Assembly (NCBI GenBank): GCA_011390885.1
Contig: JAABRO010000009.1
Coordinates: forward strand, 1 to 64,000
Source: Gemmatimonas sp.
Lineage (GTDB): Bacteria > Gemmatimonadota > Gemmatimonadetes > Gemmatimonadales > Gemmatimonadaceae
Direction of reading: 5' to 3'
Length of the DNA stretch: 64,000 nucleotides
In this document: positions 46,588-55,820 of the stretch, one piece after another
How the letters are laid out: every line of letters begins with the position of its first letter
Numbering within the stretch: position 1 is the stretch's first letter
Translations under genes and position numbers: made by a program
Notes under the pieces: model-generated
The model's input: only the letters and a program-made list of their open reading frames with translations
Database searches by the model: none
What the model was told of the DNA's origin: nothing

Positions 46588-49500
46588 TCACCACGCGAGG
46601 GAGTCGTTGGCGAACCAGGGAATCTCGAGGCGCTCGCCGCGCCAGAGCTGCAGCGCACCGACGCGCACGGTGGTGCCGATCGACTGCCCGTCGATCATCA
46701 CGCGCAGCGGCTCGTCGAGCGGAATGCGACTCTGGCTGACCCGCACCACGCGACCATCGATCGCGAGGCCGCAGCGCCCGTCACGAAAGAGCTGCAGGCG
46801 GAAGGTGTGCCATTCACCATGCGTGACCGCCGCCTCGGGACCCTTGAGCGGTTCACCGGACCCGCCAACGATGAGCACGCCGTGTCGCATGGCGTCGCCG
46901 CCCTCGGCACGCGGAAATCGAAAGCCGCAGCGCCGCGGTGCGGCGAAGGCCCTGTGCTCGACCATCTCGACGCCGTCGCGACGCCCCTCCCAACTGGCCA
47001 GCGCCTGTGCGGGGGCAACCGGGGTCAACACGACGATGAGCGTCTGCCACATCGGCGCGTCGACCGGGATGCGCGCCCGCAGTTCGAGGCCGATTCCCTC
47101 GCGCGGGTCGGTGGCCGTCCAGCTCACGACTCCGCTCGTCAGGTGTCCATCCCCATTGGGCAGCAGGTGGCCCGTCTCGATCCGGGGCGGCGGTTCACCG
47201 AAATCCATCCATCGCGTCGTGTCGAGCGTTGCCCAGGACTCGGCGAGCACGAGCGTCTCGAACTGGCGCGGCACGATGCGCACGGTGGTGGTGTCGGCGC
47301 GCCAGCCGCCTGCGGACACGACGATGCGGGCTTCTCCGGGGCGCTGCGGCATCAGGCGCCCGCTCGGTGAAACCCGCGCGATCATCGTGTCGAGGGACTG
47401 CCATCGCAGGACGCCCGGTTTTCGGACCACGCCGCGCGCGTCCACGCCGACGGCGGTCAGCTGCATGAGGGCATCCATGGGTACGGCCTTACCTGGCGGC
47501 GAAATGTGTACCGCTGCGAGTTCAGTCTGTCTCCGCCGCGGGATGTCCCACGCCAGCAGGGCCGCATCCATGTCGATCCCGTGTCCGTTCCACAGCACCG
47601 GCACCTGGTGCTGTGGACGCTCCGTCTCGAAGGCGATCGTCGCATTCGCCCGTCCGTCCGCACCGATGGCCGTCCCCAGCGCGAAGCGTCCGTCCGGGGA
47701 GACGCTGTAGCCGTGCGCGCCACGATGCAGCACGCGCACGGCACCGGTGCTCACATTCAGCCGGGCGAGCACGCGATCGGCGCCGTCGAGCGCCTCACCT
47801 TCAACGATGAGCTCGTCGGTGTCAGACCAGGCGCGAGGCTGAGGCGCCTCTAAGGTGCCATTCGGCTCGAGACAGTGCGCAACCGCGCCATCCGCGGTAA
47901 TCCAGCACACCTCGGCTGCTCGTTCCGAGGTGTAATGCCGTCTCATGAAGGCGACCCGCGTACCGTCCGCGCTCCAGATTCCCAGCGCTTCCAGCTCCGG
48001 CGACTGCACGAGCGGCGTGACCACGCCGCTGGTTCGATCCAGGATACCGAGATCCTGCCGCGAGGTAAGCGTGTCCCACCGGCTCGTCGCGATGACCGCG
48101 CGGCTGCCGTCCGGTGAGAAGCTCGGGGTGTTGTCGTCACCGACCGCCTCGGCGATGCGCCGCAACTCGCCGGTGCTGAGCACGAGCGCCTCGAGTTCCA
48201 CACCAAGCCGCGCCCCGTGTCGCGTGCTGGCCACGATCAGCGTGTCGCCCAGGCGCGAGTACCAGGCGCTGAACGCCTGCAACAGGCGTCTGGTCGTGTC
48301 GGGGAGTCGCTCCTCCCGCACCTCGATGACATCCGCGCGTCGAAGCTCCTCGGACTCGAGCGCCACGCGCAGCAGCCGCAGTTCGTCGCCCACCCGCGCC
48401 GGCAGGTTGGCCACCGCATCCGGCGTGCGCTCCAGCGCGCCACTCCGTTGTCCCTGCACTGCAAGCATCACCGCGAGCAGTCCCACCACACCGATCGTGG
48501 CCGAACGCGCCGTGCTGGCCGCGCTGGTGCGCAGGCGCCACGGCAGGGCGCGCACCAGCGCCTGCCGCTCGGCGCGCTCGGTGTCCGCACCCAGCACGTC
48601 GGCGGCGAGGGCGAGCAGGGCGTTGCGGTCGCCCCCCGCGTGCGTGAGGCGCACCAGGCGCGCGAAGAGCAGCTGCACCTCGCGCGTGTCCCCCGCCTCG
48701 CGCCGATGGCGTGCCGCGCGCAGCAGCAGCGTGGGTGTTTCGACGCCGCTCCCCTCGAGCACCACCGCGGCCTGCCGATGGGCACGCGCGAGGCGGGCTG
48801 GCGCGGCCAGTTCGCGCGCCAGCTCCGCGATCTCGTCGTGGGCGATCGTCCAGCGCCCGTCCCGGTGCGAAAGTTGTCCGCGCGACTCCAGCTCCAGGAG
48901 CGCGGCGGCTCCCTCGTCGCCGAGCACACGCTGCGCTTCCACCGCCGACAGGTCCGAGCCGAGCACGGCCAGCAGCAGCAGGGTAGCCTGGTGCGCCTCG
49001 CTCACGGCCAGGAGGCGCTGGCGAATGGCGCTGCCGCCGGCCAGCGTGCGCTCGAGCGCGTCCGGGTCGAGGCAGCTCCAGCGGCGATCGACGAGTGACA
49101 GCGCCCCTTGCTCGATCGCCAGCTGCAGCGATTCGAGCACGAGCAGCGGTGAGCCGTCGGTGGAGGCGGCGAGGCGAGCGGCGAACGACTCCACCCACGC
49201 GGCCACCGGCAGCTCACCGAGACTCTCGACCAACGCGCCGATCTGGTCTTCCGTGAGCGGCGCGAGGCTGAACTGCGACACACGTGCGCCGTCGGTCTCG
49301 AGCCGCTCGGGCTGACGGCTCGTCGTGACCAGCAGGACGTGCTGCTCGCCGAGGCTGGCGGCGACACTGCCGAGCATGCCGCGCGACCCAGCGTCGGCCC
49401 AGTGCAGGTCGTCGATCAGGATGGCGATGGGCGCGTCATCGGCGACGGTGGCGATGAGCTCCTGCAGGGCGAAGGTGCGCCGCCGGAGTGCGTCATCGCC

Positions 49501-50670
49501 GGTCGATCGGTCGGGCGGCGCGTTCAGGTGCGCGCTGACGCCGGGGGCAAGCGCGACGAGCGCGCTGGCCGCCTCGGGCGAGATGCCGGCCGCCCCGCGA
49601 AGCCGGGCGAGCGCCAGTGTGAGCTCGGCCGCGAGGGCGTAGGGGATCTCGCGATTGGCCTGGAGCGCACGCACGCTCACCAGCCGCCCGCGTGCGGCAC
49701 GCAGCCGGCGCGCGAAGCCCTGGAGCAGGCGCGTCTTGCCCATACCGGGGCGGGCCCAGATGTGCACATGGACGGCGGCACCGCGCCGCGCGTTCTCCCA
49801 CCCCTTGAGCAGGTTGGCGAATTCGCGATCGCGGCCGATCAGTTCAGCCACGAGGCCATCGGGCGCCAGCTCGCGCTCCCGCCCCGATTCGCTGCGCACC
49901 AGCCGGATGGTGCCCAGGGTGGCCTTGTCCGCCGTCAGCTCTTCGCGGGCCAGCCACTGTTCGAGCTGTTCGACCTCGACGAGGGCCGAGATCCGGTCGT
50001 CCGCCGCGAGCAGCATCTCGAGCAGGAGTCGCCACGCGGCCTGCGCCGACGGCGTGAGGTCGCGGGCGCGTCGCGCGACCTGGACGGCGTCACGGGGGCG
50101 TCCCGCCGTCAGCAGCTCGTGGGCGCGCGCGTCGGCGGCCCGTGTGTACAACGACCGCAGCCGGTTGCGCTCGAGGTCCGCCCACTGCTCGAACTCGGCA
50201 CCGCCGGGCGCCGCGAAGCCCGGGAAGAAGTCCCCGGTATAGGCCGCCACGGCGTCGTCAGGTCGCGAGGCATCGAGCGCGGCGAGGAAGGCGTCACGGT
50301 CCGTGGCCACCCACGGCTCGAGGGTGAGCGTGTCACCCTTGGCGAGGAACGGATCGACGCCGAGCCGGCGCTTGATGTACCAGACCGTCTGCCGGAGGGT
50401 GTGTCGCGCCGCATCGCGCTCGACGTCGGCCCACAGCAGATCGATGAGCTGGTCGCGCGACGCGGAGCGACCGGGCGAGCAGGCGAGGAAGGCCAGCAGG
50501 GCCAGCGGCTTGCCGACGGCCAGCGGTTGCGCCCCGAGTGCCGCCGGTCCGGAGAGGCGGGCGCTACCGAGCAGCGTGAGCTCGGCGGCGGGAGGCGGGG
50601 AGGCGGAGGCGGCCTCCTCCGCGGTGCTGCGAGGCGGGAGGGACTCTGGCACGAGGCGGGGGTCGGGCAT
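46588..50670 (-). CDS. membrane-spanning BTAD transcriptional regulator with NTPase, beta-propeller and concanavalin-like domains
   Basis: 1360 aa. Residues ~30-110 form an OmpR/SARP winged helix (DQLIDLLWADVERDAARHTL, RQTVWYIKRRLG). Residues ~115-255 form a BTAD helical domain. An AAA/STAND NTPase follows, with Walker A ARPGMGKTR near 304-313 and Walker B ILIDDLHWAD near 415-424. One hydrophobic segment (IGVVGLLAVMLAV, about 722-738) looks like a membrane helix. After it come PD40/TolB-type beta-propeller repeats (PSFSPDGSRAVIAT; SVSPDGRFALGT), a Big2-like strand set, and a C-terminal concanavalin-like domain (~1150-1350). This suggests a one-protein sensor: outside propeller and lectin-like domain, inside DNA-binding module. 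Ligand and targets are unknown. Confidence 0.83.
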   Translation of the reverse strand: MPDPRLVPESLPPRSTAEEAASASPPPAAELTLLGSARLSGPAALGAQPLAVGKPLALLAFLACSPGRSASRDQLIDLLWADVERDAARHTLRQTVWYIKRRLGVDPFLAKGDTLTLEPWVATDRDAFLAALDASRPDDAVAAYTGDFFPGFAAPGGAEFEQWADLERNRLRSLYTRAADARAHELLTAGRPRDAVQVARRARDLTPSAQAAWRLLLEMLLAADDRISALVEVEQLEQWLAREELTADKATLGTIRLVRSESGRERELAPDGLVAELIGRDREFANLLKGWENARRGAAVHVHIWARPGMGKTRLLQGFARRLRAARGRLVSVRALQANREIPYALAAELTLALARLRGAAGISPEAASALVALAPGVSAHLNAPPDRSTGDDALRRRTFALQELIATVADDAPIAILIDDLHWADAGSRGMLGSVAASLGEQHVLLVTTSRQPERLETDGARVSQFSLAPLTEDQIGALVESLGELPVAAWVESFAARLAASTDGSPLLVLESLQLAIEQGALSLVDRRWSCLDPDALERTLAGGSAIRQRLLAVSEAHQATLLLLAVLGSDLSAVEAQRVLGDEGAAALLELESRGQLSHRDGRWTIAHDEIAELARELAAPARLARAHRQAAVVLEGSGVETPTLLLRAARHRREAGDTREVQLLFARLVRLTHAGGDRNALLALAADVLGADTERAERQALVRALPWRLRTSAASTARSATIGVVGLLAVMLAVQGQRSGALERTPDAVANLPARVGDELRLLRVALESEELRRADVIEVREERLPDTTRRLLQAFSAWYSRLGDTLIVASTRHGARLGVELEALVLSTGELRRIAEAVGDDNTPSFSPDGSRAVIATSRWDTLTSRQDLGILDRTSGVVTPLVQSPELEALGIWSADGTRVAFMRRHYTSERAAEVCWITADGAVAHCLEPNGTLEAPQPRAWSDTDELIVEGEALDGADRVLARLNVSTGAVRVLHRGAHGYSVSPDGRFALGTAIGADGRANATIAFETERPQHQVPVLWNGHGIDMDAALLAWDIPRRRQTELAAVHISPPGKAVPMDALMQLTAVGVDARGVVRKPGVLRWQSLDTMIARVSPSGRLMPQRPGEARIVVSAGGWRADTTTVRIVPRQFETLVLAESWATLDTTRWMDFGEPPPRIETGHLLPNGDGHLTSGVVSWTATDPREGIGLELRARIPVDAPMWQTLIVVLTPVAPAQALASWEGRRDGVEMVEHRAFAAPRRCGFRFPRAEGGDAMRHGVLIVGGSGEPLKGPEAAVTHGEWHTFRLQLFRDGRCGLAIDGRVVRVSQSRIPLDEPLRVMIDGQSIGTTVRVGALQLWRGERLEIPWFANDSLAW

Positions 50671-50809
50671 GGTCCAGCCAGGACCGGATTCGGCGCCCGT
50701 CAGCTTCGGCGGGGCACCGTCAGAACAGTATGCACACCCCCCGTCATCAGGCCGTCAAATGGTGCCCCGACCTTCTGACTCCGACCCGTTCCCATTACCG
50801 GACAACGAC

Positions 50810-52693
50810 TTACTCCGCATACAGCTGCTCGATCAAGTCCGCGTAGCTCTTCTCCACCACGCGCCGCTTCACGCTCAGCTTCGGTGTCAGCTCCCCCCGC
50901 TCGATGCTGAAGTCGTGCTCGAGCAGCCCGATCTTCTTGGGCGTTTCGTAGCTGCCCAGCCCCGTCAGCTCGCGCTTGACCTCCTTCTCCATCTTCGCCT
51001 GGATGGTCGGCATCTTGAGCAGCTCGGCCCGGCTCGTCCACACGATGTTCTGCTCGGCCGCCCACTTCTCCAGCTGGTCCCAGTTCGGCACGATGAGCAC
51101 GATCGGGAACTTCCGCTTGTCGCCGAGCATGACCGCCTGGCTCACGTACTTGTTCGTCTTCAGGCGGTTCTCGATCGGCTGCGGGGCCAGGTTCTTCCCA
51201 CCGGCCGTCACGATGATGTCCTTCTTGCGGTCGGTGATCTTGAGGAAGTCGTCCTCCAGCTCACCGATGTCCCCCGTGTGGAACCACCCCTCGCGATCGA
51301 TCGCCTCGGCGGTGGCTTCGGGGTTCCGGTAATAGCCCTTCATCACGTGCGGCCCGCGCGTGAGGATCTCGCCGTCGCTGGCGATTCGCACCTCCACGCC
51401 GACGAGCGGCTTGCCGACCGTGCCGATGCGGAAGTTGGCCACCGTGTTGGCCGAGATCACCGGCGACGTCTCCGTGAGGCCGTACCCCTCGAGGATCGTG
51501 AGGCCGGCGGAGTAGAAGAACTTGTTGATCTGCGGCGAAAGCGGCGCGCCACCGGAGATGAAGAAGCGCATGCGGCCACCGGTGCGCTCCTTGAGCTTCG
51601 AGAACACCAGCTTCTGCGCCAGCGCGTATTGCAGCGCGATCAGCCCCGACGGTTCGCGGCCGGCCAGCTTCTCGTCCGCCCAGCGCTCGCCCACGGCACG
51701 CGCCCAGAAGAAGATGCGCGCCTTGAGCCCGCCCGAGGCGACGGCGTTCTCGAGCACGCGCGCGTAGATCTTCTCGTACAGCCGCGGCACCGACATCATG
51801 AGCGTCGGGCTCACCTCCTGCATGTTGATCGGCACCGTGTCGATCGACTCGGCGTACGCGATCGTCACCCCGTTCGAGAACAGGTAGTACGCGCCCATGC
51901 GCTCGAAGATGTGACTGAGCGGCAGGAAGCTCAGCGCCACGTCGCCGCCCGCGAGCGGAATGCTCTGCTGCGTGGCGATGCAGTTCGAGTACACGTTGTC
52001 GTGCGTGAGCATGACCCCCTTGGGGTTGCCCGTCGTGCCCGAGGTGTAGATGAGCGTGAGCAGATGGTCGGGCTGCACGGCCAGCGCCTCCGCCTTGAAG
52101 CGGGCTGCCGCTTCCGGGCTGTCCTGCTTCGCCCCGATGGCCTCGAGGTCGCTGAGCGTCATGTCGCAGCCGTCGCCCTTCGTGGCGTCGAAGCCGATCA
52201 CCCACTGCACGCCCGGCAACTCGCTGCGAATGCCCGCGATCTTCTGCGCCTGGGCGGCGGTGGACACGAACAGCGCCTTCGCGCCCGAATCGTTCAGGAT
52301 GAACGGCACCTGCTCGGCCGGCAGCGTGGGGTATACCGGCACGTCCACCACCCCGGAGCAGATGCAGGCGTAGTCGGCCAGCGCCCACTCCGGTCGGTTC
52401 TCGGACAGGATGCCCACGCGGTCGCCGGTGGTGATGCCGAGCTGCTGCAATCCGAGCGCAATGCGACGGACGCGCTCGAGCGCGGTGCGGTGCGAGATCG
52501 GACGCCACGCGCCGCCCACCTTGTGCATGAACGCATTCGGCAGGTCGCGCGTCTCGATCGCCTTGAAGAAGAGCGCGTTCACCGTTCCCGGCGGCTCCTC
52601 GCGCGGCCCGCCGCTGGCGTACGTGTTGGGAGCGGGGATCGACGAAAGCGTGTTCGCGAGTGACGCGTAGGGACTGCCGACGGGAGCGGTCAT
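50810..52693 (-). CDS. long-chain fatty acid-CoA ligase (AMP-forming)
   Basis: 627-aa AMP-dependent synthetase that activates long-chain fatty acids as acyl-CoA. The phosphate-binding loop is YTSGTTGNPKGVMLTHDN, followed by ILEGYGLTETSPVISAN and the hinge/adenylate region GWFHTGDIGELEDDFLKITD with KKDIIVTAGGKN. The start at 52693 (MTAPVGSPYASLANTL) follows an ideal GGAGGAGG; the frame extends upstream to 52822 without homology. It resembles the FadD15/long-chain ACSL group. It lies 139 bp downstream of the regulator gene on the same strand. Confidence 0.92.
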   Translation of the reverse strand: MTAPVGSPYASLANTLSSIPAPNTYASGGPREEPPGTVNALFFKAIETRDLPNAFMHKVGGAWRPISHRTALERVRRIALGLQQLGITTGDRVGILSENRPEWALADYACICSGVVDVPVYPTLPAEQVPFILNDSGAKALFVSTAAQAQKIAGIRSELPGVQWVIGFDATKGDGCDMTLSDLEAIGAKQDSPEAAARFKAEALAVQPDHLLTLIYTSGTTGNPKGVMLTHDNVYSNCIATQQSIPLAGGDVALSFLPLSHIFERMGAYYLFSNGVTIAYAESIDTVPINMQEVSPTLMMSVPRLYEKIYARVLENAVASGGLKARIFFWARAVGERWADEKLAGREPSGLIALQYALAQKLVFSKLKERTGGRMRFFISGGAPLSPQINKFFYSAGLTILEGYGLTETSPVISANTVANFRIGTVGKPLVGVEVRIASDGEILTRGPHVMKGYYRNPEATAEAIDREGWFHTGDIGELEDDFLKITDRKKDIIVTAGGKNLAPQPIENRLKTNKYVSQAVMLGDKRKFPIVLIVPNWDQLEKWAAEQNIVWTSRAELLKMPTIQAKMEKEVKRELTGLGSYETPKKIGLLEHDFSIERGELTPKLSVKRRVVEKSYADLIEQLYAE

Positions 52694-52835
52694 CGCCTCC
52701 TCCGGGACGGAGTGGGAAGGCACATGCGGGATCGGCGTGCGACGGGGCGGGGGAACTCGGGCCACACGGGCACGCCTGCTGCGGGAATACTGGCCTGCGG
52801 TCGAGCTTGGCGCGAGGGCCACCTCGCGTCACGCA

Positions 52836-52853
52836 CACGGCCCACGGGCCGTG
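52836..52853 (-). terminator. hairpin downstream of the lipoprotein gene
   Basis: CACGGCCC and GGGCCGTG form an 8-bp inverted repeat separated by 2 bp, so the innermost pairs would open in RNA. It starts 4 bp past the stop codon at 52857. No U-tract. Confidence 0.4.
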
Positions 52854-52856
52854 CGA

Positions 52857-53723
52857 TCAGCGGCCGCCGGCGCCGCGGGTGGAGGCGGCCGACACCGGGA
52901 CGAGAATGCGGACGGGTGCCCCGCCCACCGGCCGGCCGCGCCGCCACACCGCGGCCTCCACCTCGACCGTGTCGCGCGCCACGCCGGCCGCCGGAAACTG
53001 CGTGGGACGCACGCGCACGCGACGCGAGGCCAGTCCGTTGCCGCTCGAGGTGTCCACCTGACTCGCGCGGCCGCGGTCATCCACGAGGAACACCGCTGCC
53101 GTCGTGTCGTTCCGCACGTTGGCCGGCGACACCACGGCGAAGCGCACGAGCCAGTCGGCGCTGTTCGCGAGGGCGTCCGTGGTCGAGTCCTTGTATTGCA
53201 GGCGCACTTCCACGGCCACGCTGTTCGAATCGGCCGACCCGATCGCCGCATCGGGCAGGAACGCCACGAGCGACGCCGAGTCGGTGCGGAACGCGGTGTC
53301 GGGCGCGTTGGTGATGCGCACTTGCGCCTGGATCTGCAGGGCGTTCGCGAAGCGGACCGCCACGTTGACCGGATTCGCCGTCGGTCGCCGCAGGGCGAGC
53401 AGGTGCCCCGTCACCGAGTCCACGAGCAGCGCGTCATCGCGCGACAGGAAGCGCACCGGTGCCTCCTCGATCACGTCGCCGGACACGTTGCGCAGGATCG
53501 CGCGCACAGGCTGCGCCACGCCGAGCGTGTCGCGCAACGAGTCGCCGACCGCCACGGCCGGGAACGCCAGTCGCGCCAGTTCGATCGACGCGGGCACGGC
53601 CGGATCGGAACCGAGGTCGGCACACGCGGCCGCGACACCTGCGGCTGCAGCCAGCAGCGCTCCGATCGTGACACGGGCAGCCGTGCGCAGGGCGCGCCCA
53701 CGCCTCGAGATCGGCTCCCTCAT
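52857..53723 (-). CDS. hypothetical lipoprotein in a ParA operon
   Basis: 288 aa. The signal peptide ends in a lipobox at Cys34 (AAAAGVAAACADLGSDP). The mature part is beta-rich and looks Ig-like or Big-like (VRAILRNVSGDVIEEAPVRF; NVAVRFANALQIQAQVRITN; DTVEVEAAVWRRGRPVGGA). The start at 53723 overlaps the parA stop as ATGA, so it is translationally coupled to a ParA ATPase. I know no function for this pairing. Confidence 0.7.
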   Translation of the reverse strand: MREPISRRGRALRTAARVTIGALLAAAAGVAAACADLGSDPAVPASIELARLAFPAVAVGDSLRDTLGVAQPVRAILRNVSGDVIEEAPVRFLSRDDALLVDSVTGHLLALRRPTANPVNVAVRFANALQIQAQVRITNAPDTAFRTDSASLVAFLPDAAIGSADSNSVAVEVRLQYKDSTTDALANSADWLVRFAVVSPANVRNDTTAAVFLVDDRGRASQVDTSSGNGLASRRVRVRPTQFPAAGVARDTVEVEAAVWRRGRPVGGAPVRILVPVSAASTRGAGGR

Positions 53724-54490
53724 CCGCCGAGCCGTTCGGCGAGCACCGTGGCGAGGTTCACGTACGCCTGCGCGGCCGCGTCGGCGGGCGTGCGCAGCAC
53801 CACCGGCTGGCCGGCCGCGAACGCGTCGGCGGTGGCCGGCGTGCGCGGAATGCGCGTGTCGAACACGAGGTGCGCCGGCAGGTGCTCGCGCACGTAGTGC
53901 ACGACCCGTTCGGTGGCCGGACTGCCGGCCTCGAACATGGTGAGCAGCAGCCCCTCGAGCACCAGTTCGTCGTTCTCCGACACCACGTCCTGGATCGCGC
54001 GCAGGATCTGCGGCGTGGTCTGCAGCGCGAGCGGCTCGCACTGCAGCGGCACCACCACGTGCTGGCTCGACGCCAGCACGCGCCGCGTGATCGCGCCGAG
54101 TCCGGGGGGCGTGTCCACGACCACCACGTGACAGCGCTCGCGTGCGGTGTCCAGCAGGTCGTCGAGCACGCGCGACCCGCCCACGCGGGTCTGGAAGTCG
54201 GTGTGGTCGGCGAGGTCGCTCACCGAGCCCGCCAGGATCACGCGCAGCCACGGCAGCGCGGTGGGAAGGATGACCTCGCGCAGCGCGGCGTCGCCACGCA
54301 GGTAGTCGTCGAACCCCACGGTGGGGTGTCCGCGGCGCAGTCCGACGCCGTAGCGCACCGCGCCCTGCGGGTCGGTGTCCACGAGCAGCGTCTTCAGGCC
54401 GCGGCGCGCGAACGCCGCCGCAAGATTCACCGCCGTGGTTGTCTTGCCGACCCCACCCTTCTGACTGACGACCGAGAGGACGCGCCCCAC
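53720..54490 (-). CDS. ParA/MinD-family ATPase, no ParB beside it
   Basis: 256 aa. The deviant Walker A VVSQKGGVGKTTTAVNLAAA starts at residue 6, then LLVDTDPQGAVRYGVGL and VVVDTPPGLGAITRRVL. Such ATPases move on DNA or membrane to place chromosomes, plasmids, chemoreceptors or other cargo. The GTG start at 54490 begins the fold immediately and lies directly after the stop of the TPR gene; the longer frame to 54586 is Arg/Thr-rich and unlikely. No parB, parS cluster or chromosome-origin gene is nearby, so a cargo-positioning role is more likely than chromosome partition. Confidence 0.88.
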   Translation of the reverse strand: MGRVLSVVSQKGGVGKTTTAVNLAAAFARRGLKTLLVDTDPQGAVRYGVGLRRGHPTVGFDDYLRGDAALREVILPTALPWLRVILAGSVSDLADHTDFQTRVGGSRVLDDLLDTARERCHVVVVDTPPGLGAITRRVLASSQHVVVPLQCEPLALQTTPQILRAIQDVVSENDELVLEGLLLTMFEAGSPATERVVHYVREHLPAHLVFDTRIPRTPATADAFAAGQPVVLRTPADAAAQAYVNLATVLAERLGG

Positions 54491-54491
54491 G

Positions 54492-55043
54492 CTACCGTCC
54501 GGGGCCCGGCTCCGCCGGCCCCGTGTTGCGATCGGTGAACGACGGATCGTCGTCCGGGTGCGCGTGCGTGTCCGCCCACGCGTCACGCGCGTGCGGCGCG
54601 AGGTCGTCCGGCCCCGGTGCCTCGCCGCTCAGCGCGGCCAGTGTGCGCTCCGCGTGCGCCACGAACGGCGCCGATTCGGCATCGCGCTTGGTGGTGCGCA
54701 GGAACGCCTCGAGGTGCGCGGCGCACCCGGCCGTCTCGGCACGCTTGAGCAGCAGGAAGGCGAGCCCGTAGTGCGCACCCGCCAGCGACGGCTCGATCTC
54801 GAGTGCTCGTCGGTAGTGCCGGATGGCCTCTTCGGGCTGCGCCGTCTTGCTGAACGCGATGGCGATGTTCTGCAGCACGCGCGGATCGTCCGGACGCTCG
54901 CGCAGCGCGAGGCGATACGAGGTGAGCGCGTTCGAATAATCGCCGCGCGCCTCGAGCTCGATCGCTTCGGCGAGATAGTTGGGGGCGCGGGAGGAACCGT
55001 CGCGCCCGGGAGTGCCGCCGGTGAGGCGGTGCCACCAGGACAT
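54492..55043 (-). CDS. TPR-repeat protein
   Basis: 183 aa with about three tetratricopeptide repeats between residues 22 and 130: YLAEAIELEARGDYSNALTS, PRVLQNIAIAFSKTAQPEEA and AGAHYGLAFLLLKRAE. There is no clear signal peptide, and the C-terminus is acidic and Pro-rich. It is first in a three-gene operon with parA (1 bp away) and the lipoprotein gene. TPRs usually bind other proteins, so it may link the ParA ATPase to its cargo. Confidence 0.82.
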   Translation of the reverse strand: MSWWHRLTGGTPGRDGSSRAPNYLAEAIELEARGDYSNALTSYRLALRERPDDPRVLQNIAIAFSKTAQPEEAIRHYRRALEIEPSLAGAHYGLAFLLLKRAETAGCAAHLEAFLRTTKRDAESAPFVAHAERTLAALSGEAPGPDDLAPHARDAWADTHAHPDDDPSFTDRNTGPAEPGPGR

Positions 55044-55146
55044 GCGATCGCGCGGGGTTCGGAGAGAAACGAAGGAGAGCTCGACGCAGGACGCCGACGC
55101 GGACCGCTCAAGCTACCCAGCCGTTCCCGCGGCTACAAGGCAACCG

Positions 55147-55169
55147 CCGCGGCCGCGGCGCGGCCGCGG
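55147..55169. repeat. 23-bp GC palindrome
   Basis: A perfect inverted repeat around one central base (CCGCGGCCGCG / CGCGGCCGCGG) in the 235-bp divergent region between the TPR and phosphoribosyltransferase genes. It could be an operator or just GC-rich palindromic sequence. Confidence 0.45.
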
Positions 55170-55278
55170 TGCGCCGCGTCACACGGCGCGCGACTGGCCG
55201 CGGTCCGGCAGGGTGAGTACACTCTCCCGGAGCGGGCGCGCCGTCGCGCCTCGTCGTCCCCGCACCTCGGAGCCGTAC

Positions 55279-55806
55279 ATGTCGCAGGCCACCTACCGTC
55301 CCGACCCCTCGCGCGGGGTGCTCATCGTGGACTGGCCGCTCTTCGGTGAGCTGTCGCGCGCGCTCGCGCTCAAGGTCGCCCGGGCCTACGAGCCCGATCT
55401 GGTGGTGGGCGTGGCCACCGCCGGTGTCGTGCCCGGCGCCGCCATTGCCGCGATCCTCGACCGCCCCTTCTACTCGATTCTCGTGAGCCGGCGCTTCAGC
55501 GCCGAGCGCATCCGCGACACGCCGGCCGTGTTCGGGGCGGCGCCGCCCGAGGTGCGCGGCAAGCGCGCGCTCATCGTGGACGAGACCTGCGGCTCGGGCG
55601 ACACGCTCCGGCTCGCCGTGGGCGCGCTCGTGAATGCGGGCGCCCGGGAAGTGCGCACCGCCGTGAGCTTCAAGACGGGCAGCTATGAGCCCGACTTTCA
55701 CGGGCTCGCCACCGAGGCCGCCATCGTGCTGCCCTGGGACCGCGAGGTGCTCGCCGGTCACGACCTGGTGCCCAACCCCAAGTACGCGGGACTGCTCCCG
55801 GACTGA
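55279..55806 (+). CDS. phosphoribosyltransferase-family protein
   Basis: 175 aa with the type I PRPP-binding motif RALIVDETCGSGDTLRLAV and an upstream substrate loop GVATAGVVPGAAIAAIL. This resembles xanthine/hypoxanthine or orotate-type phosphoribosyltransferases, but it lacks a specificity block I can name. The C-terminus DLVPNPKYAGLLPD is typical of the PRTase-like domain found in many actinobacterial and Gemmatimonadota proteins. The start at 55279 is the first ATG of the fold. It is divergent from the TPR gene. Confidence 0.8.
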   Translation: MSQATYRPDPSRGVLIVDWPLFGELSRALALKVARAYEPDLVVGVATAGVVPGAAIAAILDRPFYSILVSRRFSAERIRDTPAVFGAAPPEVRGKRALIVDETCGSGDTLRLAVGALVNAGAREVRTAVSFKTGSYEPDFHGLATEAAIVLPWDREVLAGHDLVPNPKYAGLLPD

Positions 55807-55820
55807 CGGCGGCGGCCCTC

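Noticed and set aside
53720-54490. Chromosome partition locus near the replication origin
   Set aside because: No parB, parS cluster, gidA/gidB, dnaA or dnaN accompanies this parA.
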